Assembly (NCBI GenBank): GCA_016190825.1
Contig: JACPPV010000023.1
Location: 1-64,000, forward strand
DNA length: 64,000 bases
Direction: 5' to 3'
From: Chloroflexota bacterium
GTDB lineage: Bacteria; Chloroflexota; Dehalococcoidia; Dehalococcoidales; UBA2162
Shown: piece by piece, positions 1 to 8,782 of the stretch
Numbering within the stretch: position 1 is the first letter of the stretch
Layout: the number at the start of each line of letters is the position of its first letter
Made by a program: the position numbers and the translations under genes
Notes under the pieces: generated by a model
Seen by the model: only the letters and a program-made list of their open reading frames with translations
Told to the model about the DNA's origin: nothing
Databases searched by the model: none

Positions 1-533
1 ATTCTCTGAACTTTTGAAAGCTTGACCAGTGAAGACTCTCGCAACTGAACAAAACGATAAAGAAGATAAGACAAAAAGTCTAGCAGTTGGGTATCTTCCA
101 AAATGGATTCCAAGAAGGAAAGAAGACTCAGAAACGCATCATAACCTTTGGCGTCCCTCAAGCCTACTCTGGTATTCTCATCGAATCTTATCGAGCGACG
201 AAAGACACTTAAGTAAGGGCCTTTGGAGCAAGGGATACGTTTGCTCTGCAGGAAGGGATTAACAACTCTTTCATCAAGACTACGCCCACTAAAAGCTTGC
301 GGGCTTTGGTCCAAATAGGGCTGTCGAATGTTGGTGCCTTTATCTTGAATCCTAGCGATTGCACAACCAAGAAGTACCTCACGGTAAGCTTGGGTCCTGG
401 ATTCGAAGATGGTATTACAAGCTGTAACGATAGATGCAGTAGCCTTTCTTTGGACACCTTGCAAATAGTCGGCTTCTGCTTTAGAAAACAATGTTTTCAG
501 AATTTCTTGTGCTTTTTCGTAATCTATGGGCAT
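1..533 (-). CDS. Type II restriction endonuclease, SacI-like (3' part beyond window edge)
   Basis: An open frame runs on the minus strand from an ATG at 533 to the left edge with no stop, giving at least 177 residues. It begins MPIDYEKAQEILKTLFSK. A conserved-looking block, AFSGRSLDERVVNPFLQ followed by RIPCSKGPYLSVFRRS, resembles the SacI family of restriction endonucleases as I remember it; I could not search it. The ATG lies 11 bases after the stop of the adenine methylase gene on the same strand, so the two form one operon, the usual arrangement for a restriction-modification pair. The frame is also open upstream into the methylase gene, so the exact start is uncertain. The C-terminal part lies outside the window. 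The assignment as the nuclease partner rests on position plus this motif; the family name is less sure. Confidence 0.6.
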   Translation of the reverse strand, partial: MPIDYEKAQEILKTLFSKAEADYLQGVQRKATASIVTACNTIFESRTQAYREVLLGCAIARIQDKGTNIRQPYLDQSPQAFSGRSLDERVVNPFLQSKRIPCSKGPYLSVFRRSIRFDENTRVGLRDAKGYDAFLSLLSFLESILEDTQLLDFLSYLLYRFVQLRESSLVKLSKVQR

Positions 534-544
534 GGGTCTGTCTT

Positions 545-1396
545 CTAGTAGTTCATCCAAAGGGCTTCCTGACGAGGCTCCTTGACTGAATGACAATTCT
601 TGGGTAGAGCATCGTAGCGACGCCAATCACGGTATAGCTCATCCATAAGGTTACATCGATAACCGGAAATAGCCGCTTTACCTTTGCAGCCATGCAGAAC
701 TTCGGCAAGCTCTCTATGAGCTTCTTCATCCATTTCAAAGGCATAGGCCTTAACGTCCTTACGCGATTCATGGACATATGGCGGATCGCAGTAGAACAAA
801 GTGTCATTAGAATCATACAACTTTATGAAATCAGTTGCAGGGCGATTTTCAATCTGAACGCGCAGTAGACGCAACGCAATATCAGGTAAGTCTTCAACAC
901 TGCCCAACCAGCGAGACACAACTCCAGACATTCCAGCCCTGCTCGTACTTTTGCAGTTCGCCCAGCGTCCGAGAGACGCAGTCTGTGCCAGACCAGTCCT
1001 GGCTTGACGAGCACGAACAAAGAATAGTCTGGCCCTCTCTAAAGCGGTTGATTGAGCAACATCTTTTGATACTGATAGGTAGAATTCTTCTCTTGAAAAA
1101 GGGGTTAAAGCAATCGCCCTAACAAGCTCGTCCGTCTTGTCTCGGAGTACTCGAAAAAAATTGGCAACTTCCCCGTCAATGTCATTATATGTTTCCACTG
1201 GCGAGGGAGGGCGGTTTATGACTACCGCGGCAGATCCCCCGAAAGGCTCACAGTAATGATGACATTGAGGTAATAGTGGCAGAAGCCAACCAAGGTGATT
1301 GAACTTCCCCCCGTACCAGCCGAATGCTATTAGCTTCTTGTTGCTCCGATGCGACTCCGAGCCGGTTAAATATATCTTAGAGGGTAATCTTACCAT
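545..1396 (-). CDS. dam: DNA adenine N6-methylase, D12 (Dam) class
   Basis: A 283-residue protein with the two landmark motifs of D12-class adenine methylases: the S-adenosylmethionine-binding motif CEPFGGSAAVV near residue 50 and the catalytic DPPY motif (TLFYCDPPYVHESR) near residue 200. Near the N terminus FGWYGGKFNHLGWLLPLLP matches the lysine-containing GGK segment of the family. It would methylate adenine in the partner enzyme's target to protect the host. The ATG follows GGTGAAAGAGGCAA, a good ribosome binding site. The downstream gene on the same strand is a probable restriction endonuclease. The length is normal for the class. The target sequence cannot be read from the protein. Confidence 0.88.
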   Translation of the reverse strand: MVRLPSKIYLTGSESHRSNKKLIAFGWYGGKFNHLGWLLPLLPQCHHYCEPFGGSAAVVINRPPSPVETYNDIDGEVANFFRVLRDKTDELVRAIALTPFSREEFYLSVSKDVAQSTALERARLFFVRARQARTGLAQTASLGRWANCKSTSRAGMSGVVSRWLGSVEDLPDIALRLLRVQIENRPATDFIKLYDSNDTLFYCDPPYVHESRKDVKAYAFEMDEEAHRELAEVLHGCKGKAAISGYRCNLMDELYRDWRRYDALPKNCHSVKEPRQEALWMNY

Positions 1397-1434
1397 TTGC
1401 CTCTTTCACCTCAGTCGAAATATCTTTCCCAATT

Positions 1435-1463
1435 AACATACACGTTTACGTGTAAATTGTCAA
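1435..1463 (-). promoter_or_regulatory. Promoter of the restriction-modification operon with internal palindrome
   Basis: Reading the minus strand, TTGACA (1463-1458) is followed after exactly 17 bases by TATGTT (1440-1435), a sigma-70 type promoter aimed at the methylase start at 1396. A perfect inverted repeat TACACGT-TT-ACGTGTA (1439-1454) fills most of the spacer and touches the -10 box, where a bound repressor would block polymerase. No small controller gene is visible nearby, so the binding protein is unknown; the methylase itself is one possibility. Confidence 0.6.
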
Positions 1464-1499
1464 TACCTAACATGGACTTTCTTTGGTGCCTCAAATCAT

Positions 1500-1542
1500 T
1501 TACTCCCATTCTATCGTTAATGGTGGTTTGGAAGTTATAGCG
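1500..1542 (-). repeat. Second, divergent copy of the guaA 3' end (attachment-site-like scar)
   Basis: Read on the minus strand, this stretch would encode ITSKPPLTIEWE plus a stop, almost the same as the last residues of guaA ([12 protein letters not shown], ending at 2002). About 33 of the first 40 bases match the true guaA end, with most differences at third codon positions, so it is a related but not identical copy. It has the same orientation as guaA and lies about 500 bases beyond it. The guaA 3' end is a known target for island integrases, so this looks like the outer attachment site left by an integrated element. The homology stops abruptly at ATAACTTCC, and the stop codon of the aspartic protease gene overlaps that point. 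Confidence 0.7.
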
Positions 1543-1894
1543 CCAGATAATCGGCTGGCTTGAGCTTTCTACTCATGGGGTCTACTTCAAATCCGAGTAT
1601 CTCAAGAGCCGTAACGCCCAGCACGGAGACATCCCCGTTTTCACCAATGACGACGGGCACTTTGTACCCTTTGCCCTTAACCTCCATCCAGACAGTGCAG
1701 CCGCCGCGTTCCAGAAACCTGCCGTCAGCCAACCTCAGCCGGAAACTGGTATCGGCCTGGACACCAATCTCTCTGAGCAACGAACCGGGCAGCATGGTGA
1801 AGGTTGCGCCAGTATCCACCAGGAGCTCAAGCTCTGCGGTTCTGGACGGTTCAGCAGGGTTAGATATTTTCACTCTGGTCTTGACGAAGCCCAT
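1535..1894 (-). CDS. Clan AA retropepsin-like aspartic protease
   Basis: A 119-residue protein with one aspartic protease half-site, ELLVDTGATFTMLP near residues 23-36, where DTGA is the catalytic motif, and a hydrophobic second motif (SVLGVTALEILGFEVDP) near residues 88-104 typical of single-domain retropepsin-like proteins. Such proteins act as homodimers, each monomer giving one aspartate. No signal peptide or membrane segment is visible, so it should be cytoplasmic. The start follows GGGAGTAGGGAA. It sits alone between guaA and the scar copy of the guaA end, so it may be cargo of a small element inserted there. Substrates of the bacterial members are mostly unknown. Confidence 0.8.
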   Translation of the reverse strand: MGFVKTRVKISNPAEPSRTAELELLVDTGATFTMLPGSLLREIGVQADTSFRLRLADGRFLERGGCTVWMEVKGKGYKVPVVIGENGDVSVLGVTALEILGFEVDPMSRKLKPADYLAL

Positions 1895-1961
1895 TTCCCT
1901 ACTCCCAAAGCGTGCCGGGTAATGCCATTCTCAGGCTTAACTCCACAGTCCACCACCCCCT

Positions 1962-1989
1962 GGATTCCCGCTTGCGCGGGAATGACAAT
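1962..1989. repeat. Short dispersed palindrome (GATTCCCGC..GCGGGAATGACA family)
   Basis: GGATTCCCGCTTGCGCGGG followed by AATGACAA forms a stem of about 7 base pairs. The same pattern recurs in many intergenic gaps of this window (for example near 14030, 17575, 25800, 29240 and 49235) and never inside a recognised gene, as expected of a REP-like element. Confidence 0.75.
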
Positions 1990-2001
1990 AAGGTTGATCT
2001 C

Positions 2002-3696
2002 TTACTCCCACTCAATGGTTGACGGAGGTTTGGAGGTGATATCATAGACGACGCGGTTGACGCCGGAGACCTCGTTGATGATGCGGGTGGATATACGGGC
2101 AAGTAAATCATAGGGCAGGCGCGCCCAATCGGCCGTCATGGCATCATCGCTGGTGACGGCGCGGAGGGCAATCAGGTAGCCGTAAGTGCGGTAATCGCCC
2201 TGGACGCCCACGCTCTTGACATCGGTGAGCACGGCGAAGTTCTGCCAGAGCTGACGGTAGTAGTTCGCTTTCTTAATCTCATTCATGACGATGAAGTCCG
2301 CCGAACGGAGTATTTCCAATTTTTCCCTGGTCACCTCGCCGATAATGCGAATTGCCAAACCGGGGCCAGGGAATGGCTGACGCCAGACCATGTCTTCGGA
2401 CATGCCGAGTCCCAGTCCCACGTTGCGCACCTCGTCTTTGAAAAGGTAGCGCAGAGGCTCAATCAGGGTTAGCTTCATCTTCGCCGGCAGCCCGCCGACA
2501 TTGTGATGGGTCTTGATCTTGGCCGAGGCGGTACTGCCGGAGGCGGCGCTCTCGATAACGTCCGGGTAAAGCGTACCCTGTGCCAGGAAATCAACCTTGC
2601 CAATCTTGTTTGCCTCTTCTTCAAATACGCGGATGAACTCTTCGCCGATGACCTTGCGCTTCTGCTCGGGGTCAATGACGCCCTTCAAACGGTTGAGGAA
2701 TCTTTCAGCGGCGTCAACCAGGATGATATTCATGCCCAGATTAGCGCGAAAGACCTTGAACTCCCTTTCAACCTCTTCGCGGCGCAGGAGACCGTTATCC
2801 ACAAAGATGCAGGTAATCTGGTCGCCCACCGCACGATGGATAAGGTTAGCCACCACCGCCGAATCAACCCCGCCGGAGAGGGCACTGACAACCTTGCCGC
2901 CGCCTACCTGCTGCCTGATGCGGCCGATGCTCTCATCAATGAAGTTACCCATCGTCCAGTTCCCCTGGCAGCCGCAGACCTTGTAGGCAAAATTCTTCAG
3001 AATGGTCTTACCCTGCGGGGTATGGGCTACCTCCGGGTGGAATTGGAGACCATACATGCCGCGGTCGTTCCCCATGGCGGCGATTGGCGAGTTTTCCGTG
3101 TATGCCAGAGCCCTGAAATCGGGCGGCATTTCTTCGATTCTATCGCCGTGGCTCATCCAGACGGGCACGGGACTTTCCAGTCCGGCGAAGAGGGGGGAAT
3201 CGGCATCGCTCAGATGGAGAACGGCGTGGCCATATTCCTGCGCTGTCCCTGGCGCCACCCTGCCGCCCAGCTGGTGGGTGATGGCCTGCATTCCATAGCA
3301 GATGCCGAGCACCGGCAAATGGCTCTCGTAAATGTAAGCTGGAGCCAGCGGCGCGCCTGGCTGGTAAACACCGGCCGGCCCCCCGGAGAGAATAAACCCC
3401 TTCGGGTTTAGAGAGGCGATCTTTTCCCAGGGGGTATCATGGGAAACCAGCTCGCTGTAGACATTGCACTCGCGCACGCGGCGGGCGATGAGCAGGCTAT
3501 ACTGAGAACCGAAATCGATGACTACGATTGATTCCCGCTCAACCGGCGGCACGACTTCTTTGACCGGCGCCGGCTGCTCCCCGGCAATCTCCCTGGCGAT
3601 CTCCAGGTAGGTAGCGACTTCGATATCGCCGGTGGTGGAAACGCGCAGGCTTTCGTCTGGGGCTGATTTCAGACTACTCTTGGCTACGTCTTCCAT
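2002..3696 (-). CDS. guaA: GMP synthase (glutamine-hydrolysing)
   Basis: Converts XMP to GMP with ATP and glutamine, the last step of guanine nucleotide synthesis. Residues 55-235 form the class I glutamine amidotransferase with GGP (105-107), nucleophile Cys133 in GICYGMQ, and His220 and Glu222 in LQFHPEV. The ATP pyrophosphatase loop [10 protein letters not shown] lies at 271-280, followed by the dimerisation domain ending PPSTIEWE. The protein has 564 residues, about 45 more than usual, because of an N-terminal extension before [10 protein letters not shown]. The only ATG before that point is the annotated one, and no clear ribosome binding site precedes it, so the extension is either real or the true start is a non-ATG codon nearer residue 45. 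The 3' end is duplicated at 1500-1542. It is transcribed divergently from the Sua5 gene. Confidence 0.95.
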   Translation of the reverse strand: MEDVAKSSLKSAPDESLRVSTTGDIEVATYLEIAREIAGEQPAPVKEVVPPVERESIVVIDFGSQYSLLIARRVRECNVYSELVSHDTPWEKIASLNPKGFILSGGPAGVYQPGAPLAPAYIYESHLPVLGICYGMQAITHQLGGRVAPGTAQEYGHAVLHLSDADSPLFAGLESPVPVWMSHGDRIEEMPPDFRALAYTENSPIAAMGNDRGMYGLQFHPEVAHTPQGKTILKNFAYKVCGCQGNWTMGNFIDESIGRIRQQVGGGKVVSALSGGVDSAVVANLIHRAVGDQITCIFVDNGLLRREEVEREFKVFRANLGMNIILVDAAERFLNRLKGVIDPEQKRKVIGEEFIRVFEEEANKIGKVDFLAQGTLYPDVIESAASGSTASAKIKTHHNVGGLPAKMKLTLIEPLRYLFKDEVRNVGLGLGMSEDMVWRQPFPGPGLAIRIIGEVTREKLEILRSADFIVMNEIKKANYYRQLWQNFAVLTDVKSVGVQGDYRTYGYLIALRAVTSDDAMTADWARLPYDLLARISTRIINEVSGVNRVVYDITSKPPSTIEWE

Positions 3697-3797
3697 TTAA
3701 TCAAAGCTTATCATTGTGGTATACTAGCGTCAAGTGAAAATGAAAGGTCTTAGAGATGTCATCCTTAGGCTTGACCTGGGAACCCTTCCACTCCTCC

Positions 3798-3826
3798 CTG
3801 GATTCCAGCTTTCGCTGGAATGACAT
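3798..3826. repeat. Short dispersed palindrome (GATTCCAGC..GCTGGAATGACA variant)
   Basis: CTGGATTCCAGCTTTCGCTGGAATGACAT repeats the layout of the palindrome family seen elsewhere in the window, with compensating changes that keep the stem (CCAGC with GCTGG). It lies in the gap between guaA and the Sua5 gene. Confidence 0.65.
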
Positions 3827-3857
3827 CTAATAACTAAAACGGTAGCTGAAAGCTGCG

Positions 3858-4499
3858 TTGGCTAAACCATTTCTGGGCATAGAGGAACAGGTTAAGCAGG
3901 GGATTGCAGTCCTCCGGCGGGGAGGAGTTATCGCCTACCCCACCGATACAGTTTACGGTCTGGGCGCCAGTCTGAACAGACCGGAGGCCGTAGCGCGTAT
4001 TTATGAGGTCAAAGGGCGGCGTCGAAACCTTGCCCTTCCGGTATTGCTGGCGGACATTTTGCAGATAGCCGATATCACCAACGGTATTCCTCCTTCTACG
4101 TGGTGTTTCATCCGCAACTTCTGGCCCGGGGCGCTGACGCTCGTCCTGAGAAAGTCCAGCTTGGTGCCGGATATTGTGACCGGCAACGGTGACACCGTGG
4201 CTATCCGCATACCGGACCACCCGGTGCCGCTGGAACTTATCCGGGGACTGGGGTCGCCATTAGTCGGTACCAGTGCCAACCTCAGCGGCCAGCCAAGTTC
4301 ACTGACGGCTGATGAAGTGCGGATGCAGCTCGGCGACAAAATAGATCTGGTCATTGACGGCGGCCGGTGTCCGGGGGGAAGGGAATCCACAATTATTGAT
4401 GTCACCGTCGAGACGCCACGGATGCTGCGCTCGGGCGCTATCACGGAAGAAGAACTGAGACAGGCTTGCGGAGATATCAAGGCTGAAGGGATTTTTTGA
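3858..4499 (+). CDS. tsaC: Threonylcarbamoyl-AMP synthase, Sua5/YciO/YrdC family
   Basis: Makes threonylcarbamoyl-AMP from threonine, bicarbonate and ATP, the first step of the t6A37 modification of tRNAs reading ANN codons. The YrdC fold is clear: GGVIAYPTDTVYGLGA near residues 22-37, KGRRRNLALPVLL near 52-64 for nucleotide binding, the FWPGALTLVL block near 89-98, and SPLVGTSANLSGQPS near 132-146. The 213-residue length fits the short form without the extra Sua5 domain. The start is TTG at 3858 with no convincing Shine-Dalgarno sequence, so a slightly different start is possible. It runs in the same direction as rpiB and away from guaA. Confidence 0.92.
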   Translation: MAKPFLGIEEQVKQGIAVLRRGGVIAYPTDTVYGLGASLNRPEAVARIYEVKGRRRNLALPVLLADILQIADITNGIPPSTWCFIRNFWPGALTLVLRKSSLVPDIVTGNGDTVAIRIPDHPVPLELIRGLGSPLVGTSANLSGQPSSLTADEVRMQLGDKIDLVIDGGRCPGGRESTIIDVTVETPRMLRSGAITEEELRQACGDIKAEGIF

Positions 4500-4588
4500 G
4501 ATTGCCACGTCTTTCCGGAGAAGGACTCACAGTGTTTCTATTAATAATTAATAAATCAATATCAAAGGGAAAGGAAGGAGACTAGACA

Positions 4589-5056
4589 GTGCGAATTGCG
4601 ATTGGCTGCGACCACCGGGGGATCGAGGTCAAACAATCGGTTATCCGGCTGCTCGAACAAGCCGGTTACTGTCATGAGGACTTTGGCGCCCGCAGCGCCG
4701 ATGCGGTGGACTATCCGGACATTGCGCTGGGGGTTGCCTGTGCGGTGGCCCTGGGCGATTGCGAGCGGGGCATTTTAATATGCGATACCGGGATTGGAAT
4801 GAGTATAGCTGCAAACAAGGTGAGGGGGGTCAGGGCAGCGCTGTGCCACGATGCCTTCAGCGCCGGGCGGGCGCGCCTGCACAACGACGCTAACGTGCTC
4901 TGCCTTGCTGCCAGGAACGGCGTAGAGCTGGCTGCAGAAATAGTCCGCGCTTTTCTTCTGACCCAGTTTGAGGGAGGGCGGCACCAGCGCCGGGTAGACA
5001 AAATCGGGGAGATTGAGGGACAACTTAGCCCTTCAATGCAATCCCACGGCGTTTGA
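4589..5056 (+). CDS. rpiB: Ribose-5-phosphate isomerase B
   Basis: Interconverts ribose 5-phosphate and ribulose 5-phosphate in the pentose phosphate pathway. The 155-residue protein shows the RpiB/LacAB hallmarks: IGCDHRGIEVK at residues 5-15, DYPD at 41-44, and the active-site cysteine C65 in GILICDTGIGMSIAANK. An aspartate stands where most relatives have glycine after that cysteine (CGTG). HDAFSAGRARLHNDANVLCL near residues 89-108 carries the phosphate-binding arginine and histidine. The start is GTG, preceded by AAGGAAGGAGACTAGACA, a strong ribosome binding site. It is co-directional with the Sua5 gene upstream and lies just before the ilv attenuator; its last bases adjoin the promoter of the ilv leader. 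Confidence 0.93.
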   Translation: MRIAIGCDHRGIEVKQSVIRLLEQAGYCHEDFGARSADAVDYPDIALGVACAVALGDCERGILICDTGIGMSIAANKVRGVRAALCHDAFSAGRARLHNDANVLCLAARNGVELAAEIVRAFLLTQFEGGRHQRRVDKIGEIEGQLSPSMQSHGV

Positions 5057-5057
5057 C

Positions 5058-5085
5058 TTGACACTAAAAAAGAAACTGTGCTAAT
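5058..5085 (+). promoter_or_regulatory. Promoter of the ilv leader
   Basis: TTGACA at 5058-5063 is followed after 16 bases by GCTAAT (5080-5085), preceded by TGT, an extended -10 context. The predicted start near 5092 lies only about five bases before the ATG of the leader peptide at 5097, so the leader message would be nearly leaderless. The -35 box directly follows the rpiB stop codon. Confidence 0.6.
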
Positions 5086-5096
5086 TTATCATCACC

Positions 5097-5138
5097 ATGA
5101 ATGATACTCGTCTGGTACTGGTACTCAGCAACATATAA
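5097..5138 (+). CDS. ilvL: ilv leader peptide (MNDTRLVLVLSNI)
   Basis: A 13-codon frame reads MNDTRLVLVLSNI and stops at 5138. Three leucine, two valine and one isoleucine codon in nine positions is the signature of a branched-chain amino acid attenuation leader. It ends 28 bases before an intrinsic terminator and about 87 bases before ilvD. When charged Leu, Val or Ile tRNA is scarce, a stalled ribosome would alter folding of the downstream RNA and allow readthrough. No ribosome binding site precedes the ATG; the promoter position suggests leaderless initiation. Confidence 0.75.
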   Translation: MNDTRLVLVLSNI

Positions 5139-5166
5139 ACCGGCCGTGTGGGCCAGTCTCCTGGTG

Positions 5167-5191
5167 AGCCGTCCCACGGGACGGCTTTTTT
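5167..5191 (+). terminator. ilv attenuator terminator
   Basis: AGCCGTCC-CACG-GGACGGCT is a perfect 8-base-pair stem with a four-base loop, followed by six T residues. It stands between the leader peptide and ilvD. The upstream segment CCGTGTGGG (5144-5152) could pair with CCCACGG inside the terminator as a competing antiterminator; GGCC-GTGTG-GGCC can form as an alternative stem. Together with the leader peptide this makes a ribosome-mediated attenuator. Confidence 0.8.
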
Positions 5192-5224
5192 GTTAATCGA
5201 GGAGAGCTAGGGAGTGAGGATGCC

Positions 5225-6904
5225 ATGAAAAGCGACGTGGTCAAGAAAGGTGTGGAGCGCGCTCCACACCGGTCACTGCTTTACGCGCTGGGCTGTTCTG
5301 CCGAGGAGATGGATAAACCATTTATCGGCATTGTCAACAGCTTCAGCGAAATCGTTCCGGGGCATAAGCATCTGCGTGATATCTCCGAGGCGGTAAAGGG
5401 GGGCGTCCGGGCAGGTGGGGGAGTCCCATTCGAGGTCAATACCATCGCGGTATGCGACGGTATTGCCATGAACCATCCCGGCATGAAATACAGCCTGCCC
5501 AGCCGCGAGCTGATCGCCGACTCAGTCGAGATAGTTGCCGAGGCGCATTCTTTCGATGCCCTCGTTTTCATACCCAACTGCGATAAGGTGATACCCGGAA
5601 TGATGATGGCCGCCGTGCGGCTAAATGTTCCGGCTATTTTCGTAAGTGGCGGGCCGATGTTGAGAGGCTATCTCCCGACTGATAAAGGGATGAGCAAAGT
5701 TGACCTAAGCTCTGTTTTTGAGGCAGTGGGAAGGGTAGCCAGCGGGCAGATGACGGAGCGGGAGCTTGCCGAGCTGGAGCAGCTTGCCTGCCCGGGTTGC
5801 GGAAGCTGCGCCGGGATGTTCACTGCTAACACCATGAACTGCCTGACCGAGGCGCTGGGGCTGGGGCTTCCGGGTAACGGCACCATCCCCGCTGTGGATG
5901 CTCGGAGGCGCGAGCTTGCCAGGTCAGCCGGGGAACGGGTGATGAAGCTGCTGGCTGAGGATATCCGCCCCCGTGATATTATCGACCGGGATTCTCTGCA
6001 AAACGCTTTTACTGTTGACGTGGCGCTGGGTGGCAGTACCAATTCAGTCCTTCACCTCATGGCGATAGCCTACGAAGCGAAAGTTGACTTTCCCCTGGCA
6101 CGGCTTAACGAAATCAGCGAGAATACTCCGCAGCTATGCCAGATCAGGCCAGCGGGAAACCACCACATTGAAGACCTTGACCGGGCAGGAGGCATCACCG
6201 CCGTGATGGGCGAACTGAAAGACCTGCTGAAGCTGGAGGCCAGAACGGTATCCGGTAAGACGGTGGGCGGAGTTGTCGCCGGGAGACGGGTGGTGGATGA
6301 AGAAGTGATCCGTTCTCGGAAGACCGCCTATTCTGATAGGGGCGGGCTGGCGATTCTCTTCGGCAACCTGGCGCCAGAGGGGGCAGTGGTGAAACGGAGC
6401 GCCGTTTCACCGGAAATGATGGTGCACCGGGGACCGGCCCGCGTATTCAATTCGGAAGAAGAGGCAACCCGGGCCATCATGGCTGGCGAAATCAAGGTGG
6501 GAGAAGTGCTCGTCATCCGCTATGAGGGTCCGAGGGGCGGTCCCGGGATGAGGGAGATGCTGACGCCAACCTCGCTGCTGGCAGGAATGGGGAAAGACAA
6601 AGAGGTAGCCCTGATTACTGACGGGCGCTTTTCCGGGGCGACGCGCGGCGCCGCCATCGGTCACGTTTCACCCGAAGCCGCCACCCGGGGGCCGATAGCC
6701 GCTGTCATCAGTGGTGACATTATCAACATAGATATACCCGGCCACCGGCTGGAAGTTGAGCTTGACAAGGGAGAGATAGCCAGGAGGCTGGCAAATCTCG
6801 GCGAGTTCGAATCGAGGGTGAAGTCGGGCTATCTCCGCCGCTATGCCGAAAAGGTGTCCTCGGCAAGTACGGGAGCGGTCTTCTTGGAGGGAAAGCAGGC
6901 ATGA
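5225..6904 (+). CDS. ilvD: Dihydroxy-acid dehydratase
   Basis: Dehydrates 2,3-dihydroxy-isovalerate and 2,3-dihydroxy-3-methylvalerate to the 2-keto acids leading to valine, leucine and isoleucine. The 559-residue protein has the iron-sulfur cysteines in [12 protein letters not shown] (C119) and [11 protein letters not shown] (residues 189-199), and the C-terminal phosphate-binding segment [19 protein letters not shown]. Length and order are normal for the family. It is the first gene after the attenuator; its stop overlaps the ilvB start in ATGA, so the two are translationally coupled. The ATG follows GAGGAGAGCTAGGGAGTGAGGATGCC, in which a GAGG lies close to the start. Confidence 0.97.
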   Translation: MKSDVVKKGVERAPHRSLLYALGCSAEEMDKPFIGIVNSFSEIVPGHKHLRDISEAVKGGVRAGGGVPFEVNTIAVCDGIAMNHPGMKYSLPSRELIADSVEIVAEAHSFDALVFIPNCDKVIPGMMMAAVRLNVPAIFVSGGPMLRGYLPTDKGMSKVDLSSVFEAVGRVASGQMTERELAELEQLACPGCGSCAGMFTANTMNCLTEALGLGLPGNGTIPAVDARRRELARSAGERVMKLLAEDIRPRDIIDRDSLQNAFTVDVALGGSTNSVLHLMAIAYEAKVDFPLARLNEISENTPQLCQIRPAGNHHIEDLDRAGGITAVMGELKDLLKLEARTVSGKTVGGVVAGRRVVDEEVIRSRKTAYSDRGGLAILFGNLAPEGAVVKRSAVSPEMMVHRGPARVFNSEEEATRAIMAGEIKVGEVLVIRYEGPRGGPGMREMLTPTSLLAGMGKDKEVALITDGRFSGATRGAAIGHVSPEAATRGPIAAVISGDIINIDIPGHRLEVELDKGEIARRLANLGEFESRVKSGYLRRYAEKVSSASTGAVFLEGKQA

Positions 6905-8625
6905 AGTTATCTGGCGCTGACATCGTTTGTGAAAGCCTGATCAGAGAAGGCGTCGACGTCATATTCGGCATCCTCGGGGGTACCATCCTGCCTCTTTACG
7001 ACAAGCTGCCCGGATATCCCCAGCTGCGCCACATCCTGGTGCGGCATGAGCAGTGCGCTGCCCATTCCGCTGACGGCTATGCCCGAGCCACCGGGAAAGT
7101 GGGGGTCTGTTTTGCCACATCCGGTCCTGGAGCAACTAACCTGGTTACCGGGATCGCTAACGCTTACCTCGATTCCGCCCCGATGGTCGCTATCACGGGC
7201 CAGGTAGCACGCCCTTTAATTGGTAAAGACGCATTCCAGGAGGTGGACATCACCGGAATTACTTTGCCTATTACCAAGCATAACTATCTGGTGCTTGAAG
7301 CCTCATCGATAGCCAGGACAATCAAAGAAGCCTTCTACCTGGCACGGACGGGGCGGCCGGGACCCGTGCTGATCGATATTCCGCGTGACGTCTTCATGGA
7401 AGAAGCGGAGTTTCATTATCCCGCCAAGCTAAGCCTTACGGGGTACAAACCGGTCCTGGAGGGGCATCCGACACAAATCAAGAAGGCGGTGAAGCTGATA
7501 AACGAGGCGCAGCGGCCGCTGATCATTGCCGGGCGAGGGATAATTATTTCCGGTGCCAGCGCGGAGCTCCGGCATCTGGCTGAAACATCCCAGGTTCCTG
7601 TGGTAACCACTCTGCTGGGCATCGGCAGCTTTCCTGAGAGCCATATCCTCAGTTTTGGGATGATCGGGATGCACGGTACGGCCTACGCCAATATGGCGGT
7701 CGATAATGCCGACCTGATCATCGCAATCGGGATGAGATTTGATGACCGGGCGACGGCGAAGGTAAGTGGCTTCGCCCCTGCCGGACGCATTATCCATATT
7801 GACATTGACCCCGCCGAGATCGGGAAAAATGTCAGGGTGGATGTCCCCATCGTTGGAGACGCCAGGGTTATTCTCAAGGAGATCAATAAACTCCTTGTTC
7901 CAGTCCAGCACCTGCAATGGGTGAGACAGTTGGACGAGTGGCGAAAGGAGCACCCATCAACGGCGGTCCGGTACAGCGAAGGATTGCTGCCCCAGTTTGT
8001 TGTACGTAAGATTTACGAAGTGACCAAAGGGGACGCGACCATCGTTACAGGAGTGGGCCAAAACCAGATGTGGGCTGCCCAACATTTCTGGTATGACCAT
8101 CCCACCAGTTTCATTTCATCGGGCGGACTGGGCACGATGGGTTTTGGCCTACCGGCCGCCATTGGCGTCAAGGTGGGCTGCCCGGAGAAGACCGTCTGGT
8201 GTGTTGATGGCGATGGCAGTTTTCAGATGACGCTACATGAGCTGGCAACGGTAGCGCAGGAGAATGTCGGCGTTAAGATTGCCATCCTCAATAACGGCTT
8301 TCTCGGAATGGTCAGGCAATGGCAGGAGCTCTTTTATGAGAAGCGCTATGTCGCCACGCGCCTGAGCGGCCCGGATTTTGTGAAAATAGCTGAGGCTTAC
8401 GGCATTCCCGGAGTAAGAGTGAAATACAAGGAGGAAGTAGCCCCGGCGATCGAGCGGGCGATGGCCGAACCGGGTCCTTTCCTGATAGATTTCGTGGTCG
8501 AGCCGGAAGAGAACGTATACCCCATGGTGCCGCCGGGGGCGAGTCTTGCCGAGGTCATGGAGGCACCGGTAACGGAGGCGAAACCTCTGTCCGATTCCGC
8601 CAAACTTCCGGTGAGCAATATCTAG
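6901..8625 (+). CDS. ilvB: Acetolactate synthase, large (catalytic) subunit
   Basis: Condenses two pyruvates, or pyruvate and 2-ketobutyrate, in the first common step of branched-chain amino acid synthesis. The 574-residue protein has the thiamine diphosphate enzyme layout: N-terminal pyrimidine-binding domain with the catalytic glutamate in [19 protein letters not shown] (about residues 48-66), a central domain with [12 protein letters not shown], and the C-terminal diphosphate-binding motif GDGSFQMT through [10 protein letters not shown] (about 438-473). It overlaps ilvD by four bases. The regulatory subunit ilvN follows after a gap holding a dispersed repeat. Confidence 0.97.
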   Translation: MKLSGADIVCESLIREGVDVIFGILGGTILPLYDKLPGYPQLRHILVRHEQCAAHSADGYARATGKVGVCFATSGPGATNLVTGIANAYLDSAPMVAITGQVARPLIGKDAFQEVDITGITLPITKHNYLVLEASSIARTIKEAFYLARTGRPGPVLIDIPRDVFMEEAEFHYPAKLSLTGYKPVLEGHPTQIKKAVKLINEAQRPLIIAGRGIIISGASAELRHLAETSQVPVVTTLLGIGSFPESHILSFGMIGMHGTAYANMAVDNADLIIAIGMRFDDRATAKVSGFAPAGRIIHIDIDPAEIGKNVRVDVPIVGDARVILKEINKLLVPVQHLQWVRQLDEWRKEHPSTAVRYSEGLLPQFVVRKIYEVTKGDATIVTGVGQNQMWAAQHFWYDHPTSFISSGGLGTMGFGLPAAIGVKVGCPEKTVWCVDGDGSFQMTLHELATVAQENVGVKIAILNNGFLGMVRQWQELFYEKRYVATRLSGPDFVKIAEAYGIPGVRVKYKEEVAPAIERAMAEPGPFLIDFVVEPEENVYPMVPPGASLAEVMEAPVTEAKPLSDSAKLPVSNI

Positions 8626-8651
8626 CAGATTGATGAGGAACTAGACGAAGC

Positions 8652-8776
8652 TGTTTCCTCTCCCTTTACAAAGGGAGATCGAGAGGGATTTGAGCCTGGA
8701 AATCCCCTTTAATCCCCCTTTTCCAAAGGAGGAAATGAACCGGAGCGTCTTTTTCAACGTCCTGCTGAAGAAGAGG
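8652..8776. repeat. Dispersed repeat, CTCTCCCTTT..AAAGGGAG family, copy 1
   Basis: This 125-base stretch between ilvB and ilvN (GTTTCCTCTCCCTTTACAAA onward) matches 11689-11830 closely along its length, including GAGGGATTT, GGAAATCCCC, the AATCCCCCTTTT-type block and a CTTTTTCA tail. The second copy carries an additional palindrome in the middle. CTCCCTTTACAAAGGGAG can form a hairpin. The end of this repeat supplies sequence just upstream of the ilvN start. Confidence 0.7.
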
Positions 8777-8782
8777 TAAGTA

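Noticed and set aside
29-262. Plus-strand frame at the left edge
   Set aside because: The minus-strand frame covering the same bases is unbroken to the edge, starts behind the methylase and has a nuclease-like motif; the plus frame has none.
2503-3411. 302-residue plus-strand frame opposite guaA
   Set aside because: Antisense shadow with no motif or start context; guaA occupies this place.
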